Source: Heterobilharzia americana
Taxonomy: Eukaryota > Platyhelminthes > Trematoda > Strigeidida > Schistosomatidae
Length of the DNA stretch: 64,000 bases
NCBI GenBank assembly: GCA_944470555.2
Contig: OX104129.1
Location: forward strand, 49,447,998-49,511,997
Direction: 5' to 3'
This document shows, piece after piece, positions 1 through 12,575 of this stretch (position 1 is the stretch's first letter; the number at the start of each line of letters is the position of its first letter). The position numbers and the translations under genes were made by a program. A model generated the notes under the pieces. The model was not told where the DNA came from. It saw only the letters and a program-made list of their open reading frames with translations, and made no database searches.

Positions 1-390
1 TCTATGGCATAGTTCTAAAATACTTTAAGTGAGTTAAATTTCTGACTAATGAAAACAATGGTTTCAGGACTTGTCACTACTGCGTGACGAATCTTCCTAG
101 CTCCAAAACAAAGTTGAAACGTGTCTGTTGATAAAAATATACCACTAGATGCAGTAGTTACCTATTTCATTAGAGTCTTCTCTCGTCAAGTCTGTTAGAT
201 TTGAAAAATGATAGTTAATTGAGGGATTTAATTAAGAGCTTTTTTAGAGACAAGCAAGAGAGTCAGGGTTGACGGGATACTGATGTCGTGGAAACTAGTG
301 AGGTGGTATATATCGAAAGATACAATTTAGATACCATCTCTTCCTACTTTATGTCAAATAACTACCAGTGGTGGTGTCTTCTGTTTGCAG
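1..390. other. no recognisable feature
   Basis: AT-rich sequence without a supported gene. It would be intron if the exon at 391-500 is real. Confidence 0.4.
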
Positions 391-500
391 GTAGCAACAA
401 GCTTAAGGGACTCATGAACATTGATCAGGATAGGCTATCCCTACAAGCAGAAGTGAACACATTGGTCGAACGGTTCAGCAGACGCTGGAGGCAAAGACCA
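391..500 (+). CDS. candidate internal exon of an unidentified host gene
   Basis: A 110-nt open stretch is bounded by a pyrimidine-rich acceptor ending in TTTGCAG (to 390) and a strong donor GTAAGT (from 501). Read with two bases completing a split codon it encodes 36 residues, polar and predicted helical, ending in VERFSRRWRQRP. The heptad-like Leu spacing followed by an aromatic-basic end resembles a coiled-coil or spectrin-like segment, but I do not recognise the protein. No neighbouring exon of the same gene was found in the window, so the rest probably lies to the left. It may also be chance. Confidence 0.4.
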
Positions 501-709
501 GTAAGTGCGTGGTTATACTCATCAGTCATGATGGTCCATGTGGGTAAATGGATAGTAGCATGCCACTACGCATGCCTTCTGAGTATAAAGATTTGCCAGC
601 TGCTATTAGCCAATAACTTAAGATAGTAGAATCTAAGCTTGAATACAAAAGACTCATCTAGCATTTTATAATTTGCAGCGTATTCAAAACCTGTGAGATA
701 TGTGAATAC

Positions 710-1160
710 GTATTAGAGGACAGGTGTATTACGCCACAGTTTACTCACTCCCACCACATGGCTACGAACTATGGTGACAGAAAGTAGACATGAAAAAAAG
801 CCAAGTTTTTGTACACAGTTTTCTTCACAGTATTTCTGACATATGGTAGAAATACCTTGTAGGAAATATCCAGTTCCAGCGAACAATGCTACACAAGGAA
901 TGTAAGTTAACCGATGAGGTCGTGAATTTCCACTGACTGAGGTGGCTTGGAAACATGACGCATAAACTATTCCACCACCAACTTCAAATTGTGACACCAG
1001 GTGAGGTAAGGTTGAGTGAAAAGACATCTCAGGGTGGCCAGAATAAGATGTGGCACTAACCGGTGAAGTGTCTACTCTTCGTCTGAGACGTGTAGGGTTG
1101 GTATAAACTAACTAACTGGAGTTGTCTATACGGCAGGAATCAATGACTAGACGGCCTTGG
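710..1160 (+). pseudogene. decayed RTE-like (SR2-type) reverse transcriptase C-terminal tail
   Basis: In shifting frames the plus strand gives the tail found in the other SR2-like copies of this window: a GRVYYATV-like start, then DEVVNFH-LRWLGNM and a GGQNKMWH segment. The same order (VYCA.V, LRWLGHVLRMP, GGQ.KTWHQC) is seen at 13356-14006 and 39155-39790. Several stops and frameshifts make it non-coding. In the RTE clade this part follows the reverse transcriptase thumb and ends near the element 3' end. Confidence 0.5.
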
Positions 1161-2209
1161 TGTATGGTTGTAAACCAGCCACTGCGGCTCAGATTTACTC
1201 ATTCTCTGAAAGTTTTCTGAGGCCTGACTATTTTCCCCAAACTTGATTTTCAAATTCCTTCTTTGTCATTAAATCTTTGTCTACCCACGTGTTTTTTGCA
1301 TGCTGCTGTGAAGTATCGTAACTTGGACAGATGCACTTCTGTTTGAAATTAGGCGTTGGTTCTATATCTATCTGAAAATCAACGTAAATTGTAGTGCATT
1401 GGTAGCAAGTGCTTTTTGAGTTTGTTTCACACATTTTCATAAGGCATTTCTGAGCTTTGTTGAGGATATGTTTCAGATGTTGTATCTGGTATAGTTCGGA
1501 CTTTTTTAAATATAAGATGGAACCAGCAACTCTAAATTTTAAGCATATGCTAAAACAAGTTAAACGGGTAGGCAACAAAATGTTAAGTGACTTCTTCAAC
1601 CTTCATAATTAGGGATAATTAGATCTACTTTTTTAACTTTCAGTAAGAAAATTAGATCTCCGAAGACTTGATTTTATATCAATATAAATAAATATATAGC
1701 TCTAATTAGGAGTTTAACGTATGTTAAATTTAGACAATGTTGTTTCAGATAGGCCTCAAGTGGAACACAAATACGTATGTATTTGTTTGCAGTATATACT
1801 GCAAAGATTACTACATCTTTTTCATCTTCAATATTAAGATGAGGAAAAGCAAGACACTGTTCTTCATAAGCACACGCTTATTATTCAAACAACTTGAGTT
1901 ATTTGAATAATAAGTATGTGCTAAACAATTTTTCATGATCGTGATTAAATGTTCATGCAATGTTAATGTGAAGAATAAACTCACATTAAATCCTACTTGT
2001 GTTAGCTACCGCTGTTATGAACAGCTTAAATAACCTGAGGTATGTATGTGCTTAGAAAGAGTCAATGTGTATATGACATTTTGAAATAGTGATTTGAGTT
2101 GCTATGACAACCTTCTGAAGAGTATCAATACTTGGAGTGGTGAAAATGAGGATTTGATGCGAAGAGTTCCTCTTTTGAAGTAAATCGTATCCTGAATAAA
2201 ATATTATCC
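1161..2209. other. AT-rich spacer without a gene
   Basis: No convincing gene. The minus strand is open for 123 codons at 1228-1599, but its start and composition are not convincing and I recognise no domain. The stretch includes the palindrome at 1870-1923. Confidence 0.4.
1870..1923. repeat. imperfect palindrome, arms of about 25 nt
   Basis: Left arm AGCACACGCTTATTATTCAA and the reverse complement of the right arm (AGCACATACTTATTATTCAA) match at all but two positions, with a centre of about 8 nt. Transcribed, it would form a long hairpin. It could be a very short inverted-repeat element or a cruciform-prone site; no protein-coding context is nearby. Confidence 0.6.
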
Positions 2210-3420
2210 CTTCGAAATAGACAGTCTTAGTCTAAGAGTTCCCCTGACTTGTTTGAGGGTTGGAGACTGGGAGCCTGTAATAATTCTTTTCCAATAGATT
2301 TCTGTGCCTGTCCGGTCCCCTGAGGAGACTATGTCCATTCTTTGATTTCGTAGCCTCTTAATATGTCCTCTGAGGTGTTCCGACCTAGTGGAAAGGAAGA
2401 GGGTAGATCAGTTCCGAAGTCATTTCTTAAAATCCTCTATAGCATGATTAGGTCTCCTCTCTGACTGTCTTAGAACAGAGTGGAGAGGTTCAGCTCGTTA
2501 AGTCGGCCTTCATGGGTTAGACCAGCCATCGCAGGGATTATACGGGTGGGGTCCCTCTGAACTCTTTCTAGAAGGTCTGTGTCACCTTCCGGACAAGGAT
2601 TTGCCACCTGTGTGTAGTCTTCTAATACAGACCCAACTAAGGGTGTGTATGAGATGGTGAACATGTCACAACATATTTTCGTGGGAGATCTAAGCAATCT
2701 TCAGCATCCTTAAAGTCCGAGCTGCTACCAACCAACAGTGTGCCGCGGTTCTCAGGTCATAACCCACTGCAACTCCCGGGTCATTGTGGGTCACTACTGA
2801 GGGCGGAGGAGTCCCACCAATATCGTAGGTGTTGCCGTGTGTGTACCCCTGTTGCATGCTCACACATTTACCTGCATCGATAGGCATCAGCCACTTCTCT
2901 GATCAGGTGAACAAACTGTTTGGGTCTGCCTGGGGCGCACGTATACCATCATCGTTCCTAAATTCCTGCCGGATTTTTACGTCATCAGGGTAGAGAACCA
3001 CAGAAGATTTCGTGATATTTGGTGACTCATTTACATATAGGAGGGACAGCGGGGGACCCAGGAGTGTGCTTTCTGGCAACCTGCTCCCTGCCGACTTCCA
3101 ATAGAGCAGTTGATAACTGATTCATACTCTTTGTCCCCTAGCAACGAGGAACCCCCTTATCCATGCAAACAGACTGTCGTAATTCCAAAACTTTCCAGTT
3201 TCCCGAGCAACCTGGAATGAGGTACCTTGACGATCGCCTTACTAAAGTCAATGAAAATGACATCTACGGGTATCATCGTCCTTAGACTTAACCCAGCTTT
3301 CTCTGACTATAGGGAGGTTAGTCAAGCGCGAGAAATTTCTACGAAAGCCATGCTGCGAACATACCTACCGTAGCTAAGTTTCTGGTATAAGTAAATATCC
3401 AGCATCCTACATCAATAATG
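2210..3420 (-). pseudogene. decayed CR1/jockey-like reverse transcriptase, 3' half
   Basis: On the minus strand, broken frames give the C-terminal reverse-transcriptase region of a non-LTR element: DLRTAAHC..VAARTLRML (about 2700-2760) and then VGSVLEDYTQVANPCPEGDT, DLLERVQRDPTRIIPAM and THEGRLNELNLSTLF (2470-2640). This order (thumb, then the block with LE.VQR followed by RL..L.L..L) is characteristic of the CR1/jockey group. The upstream part, to about 3420, shows only scattered similarity (a Leu-rich and Lys-Ile block corresponding to the palm). Many stops; not functional. The copy at 48240-48970 belongs to the same family. Confidence 0.6.
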
Positions 3421-3499
3421 AGAGTAGAGGAATTTTTTATTTTTTGGGTCTCCCTTCCAAGCCTTAGGGCTCAGTTCTATCTGTTCGATTTTACTCATT

Positions 3500-3890
3500 C
3501 GATGACTACAGAAGTCTTTGTGGTTTTCCTACTGATAGCTTTGGAGGTAGTGATTGTCCGTTTGAAATTACTTCTTTGCAAACTGTAGGTTGGCCTGTTT
3601 TTATGACCAATGGAGCTGCTGATAAGATCAATGAAACTTCACGATTCCAGTTTCGGTAGGGACTTGTAAATAAGTATCGGGCGCTATTCAGAACGTGAAG
3701 CTAGAAATTAGGGAGGGTGGAAAATGGGAAAGAGGTATGAAAATTACTTACAGAAATCTGAGTGTCACTGGCAACGGTGTAGAGAAGGGAAGGGGCTTAT
3801 TTCAGATACCAAGGTTGAAGAATACACCGGTGGATGAGAATGTATTTGGTTACTGCCGGCGAGTGCCTGTGGTCAGCCATTTGCGTTCAT
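3500..3890. repeat. dispersed repeat, second copy at 47110-47457
   Basis: The plus strand shares a series of aligned blocks with 47110-47457: AGCTT(T/C)GGAGGTAG, TTTGCAA(A/G).TG, AGAAATTAGGGAG-like and GGAAATAGGGAGCT, GAGAAGGG and the AGATAC(C/T)AAGGTTG block. The copies run in the same direction, with many substitutions and small gaps. I cannot assign it to a known element class; no coding frame is maintained in both copies. Confidence 0.5.
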
Positions 3891-4680
3891 GTACCAATCC
3901 AGAGGTCGTTTAAGGAGTCAATATATGTAGTTGTGGCTACTTCCTCTGGAACAGCGTTCTACAAGGCACACACTGTATGTGAGAAGAAGTTATATCTCAC
4001 TCTCACCTTTGCCTTGTTATGGGGTATGCGAGCGGGGTGTTTAAGAGACTGTTGGTTTTGGGCCGATAATGTTGATCTTTCCCGTGGTCCACTTGGTGAA
4101 TTATCTTGTGCGCTGTTATAAGGCCACCTCTTCTCCTTCAACAGCTTCAACAGCAGTACCATCAATACCTTGGGAGTTGTGGAATTAGGACAGCTCACAA
4201 AGGTTTTGTTGACGCCTGGAGCTGAAACTGTCTGGCACACAGAAATGTTTGGCTTAAGACCATTTGAAGAAGACTGCCGATCATTTTCAGACGAAAAACC
4301 CCTAATTTGAAAACGGCCTGGATGCGAGAGGGGCCATCATATTACCACCGTACTTGCCAGAATTAGTTGTAAAGGAACAGGCATATAGTAAACCAAAAGG
4401 AAAGATAACTACACCTTGAGATTCGTTGGCTTCGGTAAGCGGTAGAGTGAAATGCTCCCATATATGAATGATAAACGAATGAATAAACAAATATTTTAAC
4501 CTCAAGCGGTAAATTTAACATGTAGGAAGCCGGCTTACAGGTACCGTCGAAATGATAGTGAAGAAGAGATCTACATTTGGGCGGTCCTGAATGATGCAGA
4601 AGGGTGGGGATATAACTCTGCATTAATATCAAGAGCGTCTGCAATCCGTGAAACGAGCAATAAAATATCATTTTACAGTA
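3891..4680. other. unassigned stretch
   Basis: Overlapping open frames of 90-100 codons occur on both strands (for example 3959-4240 minus and 4363-4671 minus) but none has a recognisable domain, and frames on both strands suggest chance or a decayed repeat. Confidence 0.3.
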
Positions 4681-5082
4681 TTGAATTATAATGGAAGGCA
4701 GTCACTAGTAAGGAATACAGCACAGAACAGAGGTCTACGTGGACCGAGAAAACGTGATGACTTTTAGTCCATTACATCCCTATCAGCTGCAGCTTTGGCT
4801 AAACAGCTGATGGGGATGTTGAAGCCTCTTACTGTGAACCGCTAGTCTTGGCGCGCCCCGCGCAACAGAAAAAAACACTGAATTGAATTATAATGGAAGG
4901 CAGTCACTAGTAAGGAATACAGCACAGAACAGAGGTCTACGTGGACCGAGAAAACGTGATGACTTTTAGTCCATTACATCCCTATCAGCTGCAGCTTTGG
5001 CTAAACAGCTGATGGGGATGTTGAAGCCTCTTACTGTGAACCGCTAGTCTTGGCGCGCCCCGCGCAACAGAAAAAAACACTG
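4681..5082 (+). repeat. perfect tandem duplication, two units of about 202 bp
   Basis: The unit beginning TTGAATTATAATGGAAGGCA at 4681 is repeated at 4883 and ends with GCAACAGAAAAAAACACTG at 5082; I found no substitution between the copies. Each unit contains CAGCTG twice, a GC-rich GGCGCGCCCCGCGC block and a run of seven A. It directly precedes the CR1-like element, so the units may be duplicated 5' untranslated or promoter sequence of that element. Perfect identity next to a heavily mutated element argues for a recent duplication. Confidence 0.85.
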
Positions 5083-5089
5083 TCAACCA

Positions 5090-8000
5090 TACACACAAGT
5101 CCTAGACACCAACTACCAAGGTGGCGCCAACAGAAGCGAAGACACAACAGGTTAATTGAATCCTTCAGGCGGTATCACCAGCCCCACACACCTGCCACAT
5201 ACGGTAGTAAAACTACCCACCTGTGAAGCAGTTGCTAAAGACTATGCTTGCGTGAGGTCAAACTTGGTGCACGTGGATATGATGTGCACACTGAATACCT
5301 CAAATAAAAACGTTCCTCCGTTCTCCCCTAATAAAGATGATACTATTTCAAGTCACTGTGCGGTCGACTTGCCACTGGGATATCCTAGTAACTCTACAGC
5401 TACAAGTGAACAAGGTATAGAGACGTTCTGTAACGCAACGACGTCAGACTGTACTCAGTCAAGCGACACCGAGATACCTTTTGGCTTGTTTAGCCTTACA
5501 CACTATTACCTCCCATACCTGTACATTGTTTTCCGTCCTTAGCAAACTATCGGTATTGAGATGAATCGCGCTCACATATAAGCACCGGTTATAATTATCA
5601 CTCAGTCTTGGTGTCATGCAAATATACCAGATGAAGAGATAAGTATTGACATGTATACACAATTCCTGTAAGACAGGAGTAGTAAGAAAGGAGGAGGTTG
5701 CCTGATGTACTTCCCGAACACTCTCACTGTATTCAGGTTGGAAAATATGGTTCTTGATAAAGTAAGTGACTCTCTATGGGTCACAGTACACTACAGGAAT
5801 GCCACAGCATTGGTGGGATGTGTTTCCACCGAACACCTGGTACCTTTAACATTCATGAGATTCCACTGATTACGGCTCTGGAACATGCATCCACTCTCCC
5901 ATATGATCATAGGATCATGCATGGTGACTGTGACCTACTTAGGCTTAAGTGGGATTCACTTACTGGTCCGGACAGGTGTGACGACTTTTTCCGTTCACTG
6001 GCTATTTTCGGATGTAAACAAATTGTTACAACTCCTGCAAGAGGTGACAATGTATTGTACCTAATATTTTGCCATAACATAGTTCCTATCTCGACAAATG
6101 TAGGCTCCAAGTTCCCAGGAAGTGATCACAATACGGTATTATGCGCACTGCCACTTCCTGCAGCTAGTACTTCAATTGGCACTTCCACTACACACCAAAT
6201 GGCACGTAGAGACTACGGTAGAACGGATTGGCAGCAGATGTGTCCAACGATTAGGCGCGCTGACTGGGCACCACTCTTCACCACTACAGACCTCAAATTA
6301 ACCAGTGATACGTCTTACTACAACCCTAAAACCTTTCTCGATACCATCGTTCCATTGAAAGGTTTCGAAAAAATACCATCAAACAATAAGCCATACACAC
6401 CTCCCAATGCTCGTAGAAAGTCACGTAAACTCTCGACAAGATGCTGCAGACATCACGACTTCTATGCACTTCAGTTGACCCTTGGAATTCTTAACTCTGC
6501 CTCGCATAATCAGGATTTTTATCTGAGGAATGAAGAGAGTAGTGCGCTAGCTAGCCCATCTAGAGTATATACTCTGCCAACACTCCTTAAGAAGTGATCG
6601 AATTGCACAAGACAACATCTCTCTTCCTATCCATGACACCAAAGCTTATGACAATCTAATGGTTATATGTGAAATGTCCGGCAACTTATTTGCATTTAGC
6701 TTTCTGAAACCTAATAATTTCCTGTGTGAAACTAACACGACCTGCACTATTAAACGTTATTTCCCCCCCCGTTAAGGACAATAGATACAGTTGAATTCAC
6801 ATATTCTAATATTCGTCAATCCATTAGGACGCTGAAATGACCCGGCAACGTTGGGACAGACGGAGTATCATAACATTTTTAAAAATTAGGTGGACCTGAT
6901 ATTCCATTGTTATCACCTATGTATTTTCTCTATCTTTGGAATCTTTCATACACCCTGATGTCTGGAAGGTATCATTTATCCTACCTAGATGCAAATGTGG
7001 TTCAAAACACTAGCCGGTAACTATAGACCAACAAATATTACGCCTGTAGTTTCTAGAATTATGGAGAAAGTTATTAAAAAAAAGCCTTCTTCAGCACATG
7101 CTTAGTGGCAACATCATCACATCCAGTCAACATGGGTTCCTAAAATAGAGTTCCTGTATAACTTGCCATCTTGACTTCTTCAACTTCGTAACCACCATGC
7201 GTGACCGACGCCAATTGGTCCTTGCACTCTATCTGGACATTTCAAAGTCATCTGACACAGTCAACCACTTGCTGCTAATAAGTGAGTTGATGACTATGGG
7301 AATTGATCATCCAATACTGGGATTGATTAAGTCTTTCCTCAGCTATCGTACTCAAGTGGTGAAGGTACTCAGGTGGGCCACTCACCCCTGGCGTAGTTCA
7401 TGGCAGTGTATTAGGTACCCTTCTCTTTACATTATATGTCAACGATATCTGCAGCTGCTTTACACACGGTAAACCATTCTTGTTTTGCTGATGACCCAAG
7501 GGTTGCTACACATCCACCCGTGATGATTTATACCACTCCCAAACACCAATACAAAAAGAGCTTGATACAATATCCGCATAATCTGCCTCTTTGAAACTGT
7601 AGTTCAATGTAATCAAATGTGTCTGGATACGTTTTGGTGCCCCATTGGTGGACATCCAACTGCATCTTCAGTCTACGAAACCACTCGTTCTTAAAAGTGT
7701 ATGCGAACTTGGACTGGGATATCCAAGGGACCTCACATTTTCTGAACAGGTGGCAACTCACACTGGTAAATCTGGGATCTTACTGGGTTGCATAGTCCGT
7801 AACTTCCACCTCAGAGAAGTCAAGCTATTGCTCCATGAAACTTGCGTACGTCCACTATTAGATTATTGTGCATTCATACTGACTGGTGTCCTCATAAAAG
7901 AAAAACAAAAATAGAGAGTGTCCAGAGGTGTTTTACTGCTAGATTACTAGGACACGATTGCGAAAAGGACTACAGCTCCAGATGCAGAACTCTAAACCTA

Positions 8001-8250
8001 GAACCACTTTGGATGAGACTACTAAAAATTAACCTGACACTTCTTTAATGTGTTACACAGATTCAATTTTACAGTAAGTGTTGAGTTTATGTTCGAGCAC
8101 AACAGTCGGTAAGATTTGCGCGACCACACCCAGAGTCACAATAAAACCTCTAAAATCCTGCTTGCGCGCAAACTTCTTCACCGTCAAGCTAGCACTCAAC
8201 AGGAAACACTATGACCAGCCCTCCCCCATGACCATATAGAGTGCGGTTAC
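5090..8250 (+). pseudogene. decayed CR1-like non-LTR retrotransposon (near full length)
   Basis: The plus strand carries the order of a CR1-clade element. 5156-5542 is an open frame of about 128 codons, Cys/Thr/Ser-rich, at the position of ORF1 or the N-terminal region. 5776-6597 (273 codons) gives the end of the apurinic-type endonuclease: GDCDLLRLKWDSLTG, FGCKQIVTTPARGDN and FPGSDHNTVLC (the SDH motif). 7010-7500 gives RT blocks (NYRPTNITPVV, LDISKSSDTVNHLLL corresponding to motif A, and an SFLSYRTQVVKV block). 7640-8050 gives thumb and tail blocks ending NLEPLWMRLLKINL. Frameshifts and stops separate them. 8060-8250 is the 3' untranslated part. Likely SR1-like; the exact family is not certain. 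Confidence 0.75.
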
Positions 8251-8359
8251 CATTACAGCAAAGAGCATGGGCTTTACTTAAATGTTTACAACTTCATTAA
8301 ACTTTTGTACATAGGTTTCCTACACAAAAGCAAATGCCCGGTCCAAAATCCTTTATTCC

Positions 8360-8640
8360 CTCTATTCCGTAGTGATATCTTCAGCTTTAGTTTTATTTCC
8401 ACTGCTTTGGTATGCGCCTTGATCCTCTTCCTCATAAGCTTACCTCTACACAGTAGGTTTTTGATACTTCCTCAAGTCACTTTTGTAGTCGGTACAATGA
8501 ACTCACCTGCATGTATCGTGGTCGATATACTCCTGCGTAGTATTTCTGTGCCCCTGTTTCGAATTTCGCCTGACACCCGCTTTTGTTACCAGTTTTTCAG
8601 GTTTACCTAACCAGTCTTTCATCCGTATAGGATCCTACTA
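8360..8640 (+). repeat. dispersed repeat, inverted second copy at 49310-49570
   Basis: The strand reading TAGTGATATCTTCAGCTT, then the CTTACCTCTA...AGT block, CCTCAAGT, CATGTATCGTGGTCGATATA-like sequence, CCCCTGTT..., and TCAGGTTTACCTAACCAGTC is matched by the minus strand of 49310-49570 block by block. Both copies keep a frame open (about 93-101 codons) giving FRSDIFSF, LPQV, FCY..FRFT, but the similarity continues past it, so conservation of repeat DNA rather than a gene is likelier. Confidence 0.6.
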
Positions 8641-9019
8641 ATCGCATCTGTCATCGTGCACCATGCTACCGAATCTATGACGAACGCACACAATCCAAAA
8701 TCACGGTTGTTCCACCCTCTCCACCTTCAAGAATATTCAATGGTTCAAACAAAAGCTGAGTAATTCCTACTTTCGAACTCAGCTTACTTGAGCATAGTGG
8801 GCAATTATGCCGGTGTTTATCTGTTTCGTTCTTTGCTATCTGTGAAGCACTAAAGTTCTTTCTGTTGACTCATCTTTCATGTGCCGGGAAAAACGGTGTC
8901 TGTTGTATACCTCGGCACTGTACATAACAGTCAGTTCACATCACCAAAATGGTCAAACCTGTAGACTGGTTTGTTTTCATGCAACTTATGTTGTATGAAA
9001 TACATTATTATTGTTAACA

Positions 9020-9570
9020 GGGCAAACTACGAAGGAATGATTCGGTGCCTATCGAGGACTCTATGACCAGCAGATTGGTGCCCCCTGTCGGTTACCAGCA
9101 CTGGGAACTGGTAAGAGACATCATCAGGGCGGTGATTTCGGAAAACGTTCCCTTGGCGGTGACAACACCCAAAAGGCAAACCTTATGGCTTAAGCGAGAC
9201 GCTGAGCGCCTTCCATTTGCCAAGAGTAGGGTATGAAGTAGATGGAGGGTTTCTGAAGGAGAAGAAAGTCACGATACATACACAGCCGCACGAAATCTAT
9301 GCAACATCAGGGCTCGCGGAGACATGAGATCGTTCCAGTCCAACCCCCACCAAGAAACTTGAGGTAAACCATGAAATCCTATGCAGGCTCATGGCAGACA
9401 GAAAATCCGCAGGTCAGGGAACATGCGTCATAAATAGTCCGAACGGAGAAAACCTCTCTGGACAGGAGATCGGCGAAATGTTAAGCGCCACCTCTGACAT
9501 ACACCTCAACATTCTTCCAGGAAGGCACTCACAACTACTGCCGGCCCTACCATAAGAAAGTGACTACGAA
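9020..9570 (+). pseudogene. non-LTR retrotransposon fragment, endonuclease-to-RT linker (probable)
   Basis: Open 9045-9236 (PPVGYQHWELVRDIIRAVI, TPKRQTLWLKRDAERLPFAK), continuing after a frameshift with SHDTYTAARNLCNIRARGDM and RSFQSNPHQ. A block of basic residues with T.AARN.CN.. and RS(F/Y) is typical of the linker between endonuclease and reverse transcriptase in CR1/jockey-type elements. No catalytic motif is present, so the assignment rests on this linker alone. Confidence 0.4.
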
Positions 9571-12500
9571 GACAGTCAACCTGTCAATAAAGCGAAACAC
9601 GTAGAATTTTGATGTTATCTTTACCTCAGTGTGTCCTACTCCAGATTGGCGGTAACACAGGAACAAATGTAAACGTAAGCAAGAGAAAACCGTCTGTGAT
9701 CTTTGAAACGTGAGCGCCAAACAGTGAAGGCAGTATAACACTGTCGTTATGGTGTGTTGAGGTAATCGGCAGACTAACCTGAACGTGTCACCGATTCAGT
9801 CCCCAACTTTATCCGACGCAGCAGAGTTACAGGAAGTTTAGATAGCTCGCGCTGTTGTTCTCGTTAAGCAATCAAAGCTAAGTGCGGGAAAGTACCTAGG
9901 GTGCTACAATATTCGCCCATCTTTGTTGAAGCACTTGGCAAGCACCCTAAGTGGTCCGGTATGCAGTCTCCTTCAACGCTTTTGCGGTCTTGACACATAG
10001 TAGAGACTTGAGAAAGGTCTAATTAGCTAAGATAGACAACTACTCGACAGGTGAGGCATAGCACCCATAACTCACCCCGCTGTTCGTTATCACTGATTAT
10101 TAGGTCATTGAATGTACCAGCAACGGAGTTGCCAATGCCTTGTAACGCGAATGCGCTAACAGCATGCCCTGTCCGGATATCTCTTACTAGCATCTTCCCC
10201 AGCCACTAGTAAATGAGTTCGGGTTGCAGAAGTTAACATCGGGATGAAGGACATTTGGCTCGTCGGTATTTCACCTTAACCCTACAGCAGTCATCTACCA
10301 AACATCTAGTGGAAATATTTTCAAGTTCCCCTAAATACGTGGAAAGCACTGACTCCAATCAGTTGTATGGCATTCTGCATAACGGAGACAACGCCACTAT
10401 TAATCCAGTTACTGACGGATATCTAGGTAAAACAATAATTGTAGCACAGAACAGTGAATTCAAACTTGCCTGGAGACGAGCAAATGTTAACTGTCATACC
10501 AACGTTGCACTTAGTCAGTTTCCAACCTTACAACCAGATGACAGTAGATGTACGTAGATGTGGATAGTCTACCACCTTATTTTACTGTCGCAAACATCTT
10601 GTGCAAAAAGGTCAGTTCATTGGCTGCCCCACCGCACTTCCAATGCCGAAAGCCTCAGCAGAAGCTGCAGCCGAGACACCAATGGACAGCTGTATTCCGA
10701 TTTGTGTCCCCATAGCTGACGAACAGGAGAAGTTTGCAAGCTTTTTACAGCTTGCTGGCTTGTTCGATGCCAGCCACATACGAACGAAAGCATGCATCAC
10801 ATTCTCGAAGTTATCACAGCGCACCATATATTACCAACCCCCCATCTCCCCCGTCTATCTCACTTTTAACTCTCATCTCACATGCCATCTGCAGACAGCA
10901 CACACTCATTGAATGTTCGAGTCTTTCGAGCTTCATCTTTGAGCAACATTCGATATGCGGTATATCCTTACTAGTTAAGTGATTTGCTGTTGCCAGGATA
11001 CTGCTCACACTGGGTGATTATGCCCGTATTACTTCTCGCTGCTGTTGTGCAACAAAATGGCCCTTATTTAATATTAGTGACCGGTAAAATCCAGGCAATC
11101 ACATGTCCGGAAGACTATATATGGCATGATGAATTATCCCTTGATACTTTCCCGGCTTTCTCAGCCTTTAGATATTGCCTATAAAAACAGCGTGTGCTCG
11201 TATAACTCGTTATTCGAAATATATTGTCGTAACACTTGTGCAGGACAGAATAACCGCAAAGCAGACAGACGGTGATCCTGCTTGGGTTAACACTCACAAT
11301 GAAAGTTGCTATTGGCTGCTGTGCTCCAGACTTAGCTTCCTGAAAAATTTCTATTATCTGTGGGATATCTCAGCGTAAATGTGTTAGTTTCCACTTGATA
11401 TGGTTAACTATATGAAGTTACTCAAGAAACATGTGACCCAGTGGGAAATTTCACTCACATGACCACTAATTGTTGCACCTCAGTTATTTCACTGAATTCG
11501 TGCTTCCGCCAGAGGAGATGCTATTTGACGACCGCTGCAAACAGTCATGGTGGTCTAAGCAAAGTGTTGAGTAGATGCAAAAAGTCATTCTTATTGACAA
11601 CCTTAACAAAGCAAACATCAAGAGCCTCGGTCGAGGAAAGCCTGCACCAGCTGGTGATCTCTTTAAGATATCAAACAAATGGGATGCATTGCTGCAAGCT
11701 GCAGTGGGCTGGGCACCTGCACGAACGCCCAAAATGGTTACCAGTAAGTACTGGAAATTATTGCAGCGTTAAGATAATCATGATTTATTATTTCAGCCAT
11801 TCAGACGGTATGCTAGGCCTACGAGATGGCTGGACCTGTAACCACCGCAAAAAGTGAGGCTTCATAAACCCCTCAGGTTCATCTGTAGAATACATCAACC
11901 AAATCAGTGCTATCTTAGCAGTGGATGGACTTTTCGCTCAGTTGCGGGTTGAGGTCATCAGCAAGGTGCCCACAGAGATTCAGCGCATGGAGTCAAAATG
12001 GTTTATGCAACATGCACACGGCCAGCCGACATGAAAGGTCCGGGATATCCAAAGTAGAACTATCAACGCGCAAATCATTTACAAATAGCACGACCCACGT
12101 TGATATTTGCCGCAGATTAGCCATTCCCCAGTTGCCCAGCAGTGGAGCTGATGAGGCTGTGCTAGAGGTAGTGGTGCTAATGGATATAAGGTAGTATTTT
12201 TTGCGGTATTTCCATAAACATACTGAAGAAATGATCTCAAGGTTGGGTCGAAAGATAAATTCGTGACCCGATAATGCCGTAGACCACCGTCGGAGGCAAT
12301 TTATAGTGTAAATTGAGATACACTTATCTGAACCAAGCACTGCTAGTAAGGGTTCGCGATCCATCAACAAGGCCATCTGCAGTCTGTGTATCATTCTGTG
12401 GAACCATTGATTCACAAAGATATTAGAAAAATTTTCCTTTACAATATGACTGTAGTAGTGTTCTGTGGTCGTAAGTGAGCTGGAGATGTGAGCAACAGCC

Positions 12501-12575
12501 TCCGTCAAAACATCTAGGAAGATATGTGATATTGCTGTACAAATAAACTAAACTGAAGCACCAGATGCACCTAAC
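9571..12575. other. unassigned 3-kb stretch with scattered open frames
   Basis: No recognisable gene. Open plus-strand frames at 10255-10557 (100 codons), 10601-10912 (103) and 11575-11772 (65) and a minus-strand frame at 11993-12508 (171) have no domain I know. At 11872-12038 an ATG-less plus frame reads NPSGSSVEYINQISAILAVD onward with host-like composition and ends in a stop. The set could be a decayed element or an exon remnant; order and splice sites do not form a convincing gene. Confidence 0.3.

Noticed and set aside
9045..9236. Host gene exon
   Set aside because: The basic linker with the T.AARN.CN block fits a retrotransposon better, and no splice sites flank it.
12145..12175. CTGATGAG at 12149 as a hammerhead core
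   Set aside because: No CGAAAC follows and no stems pair.
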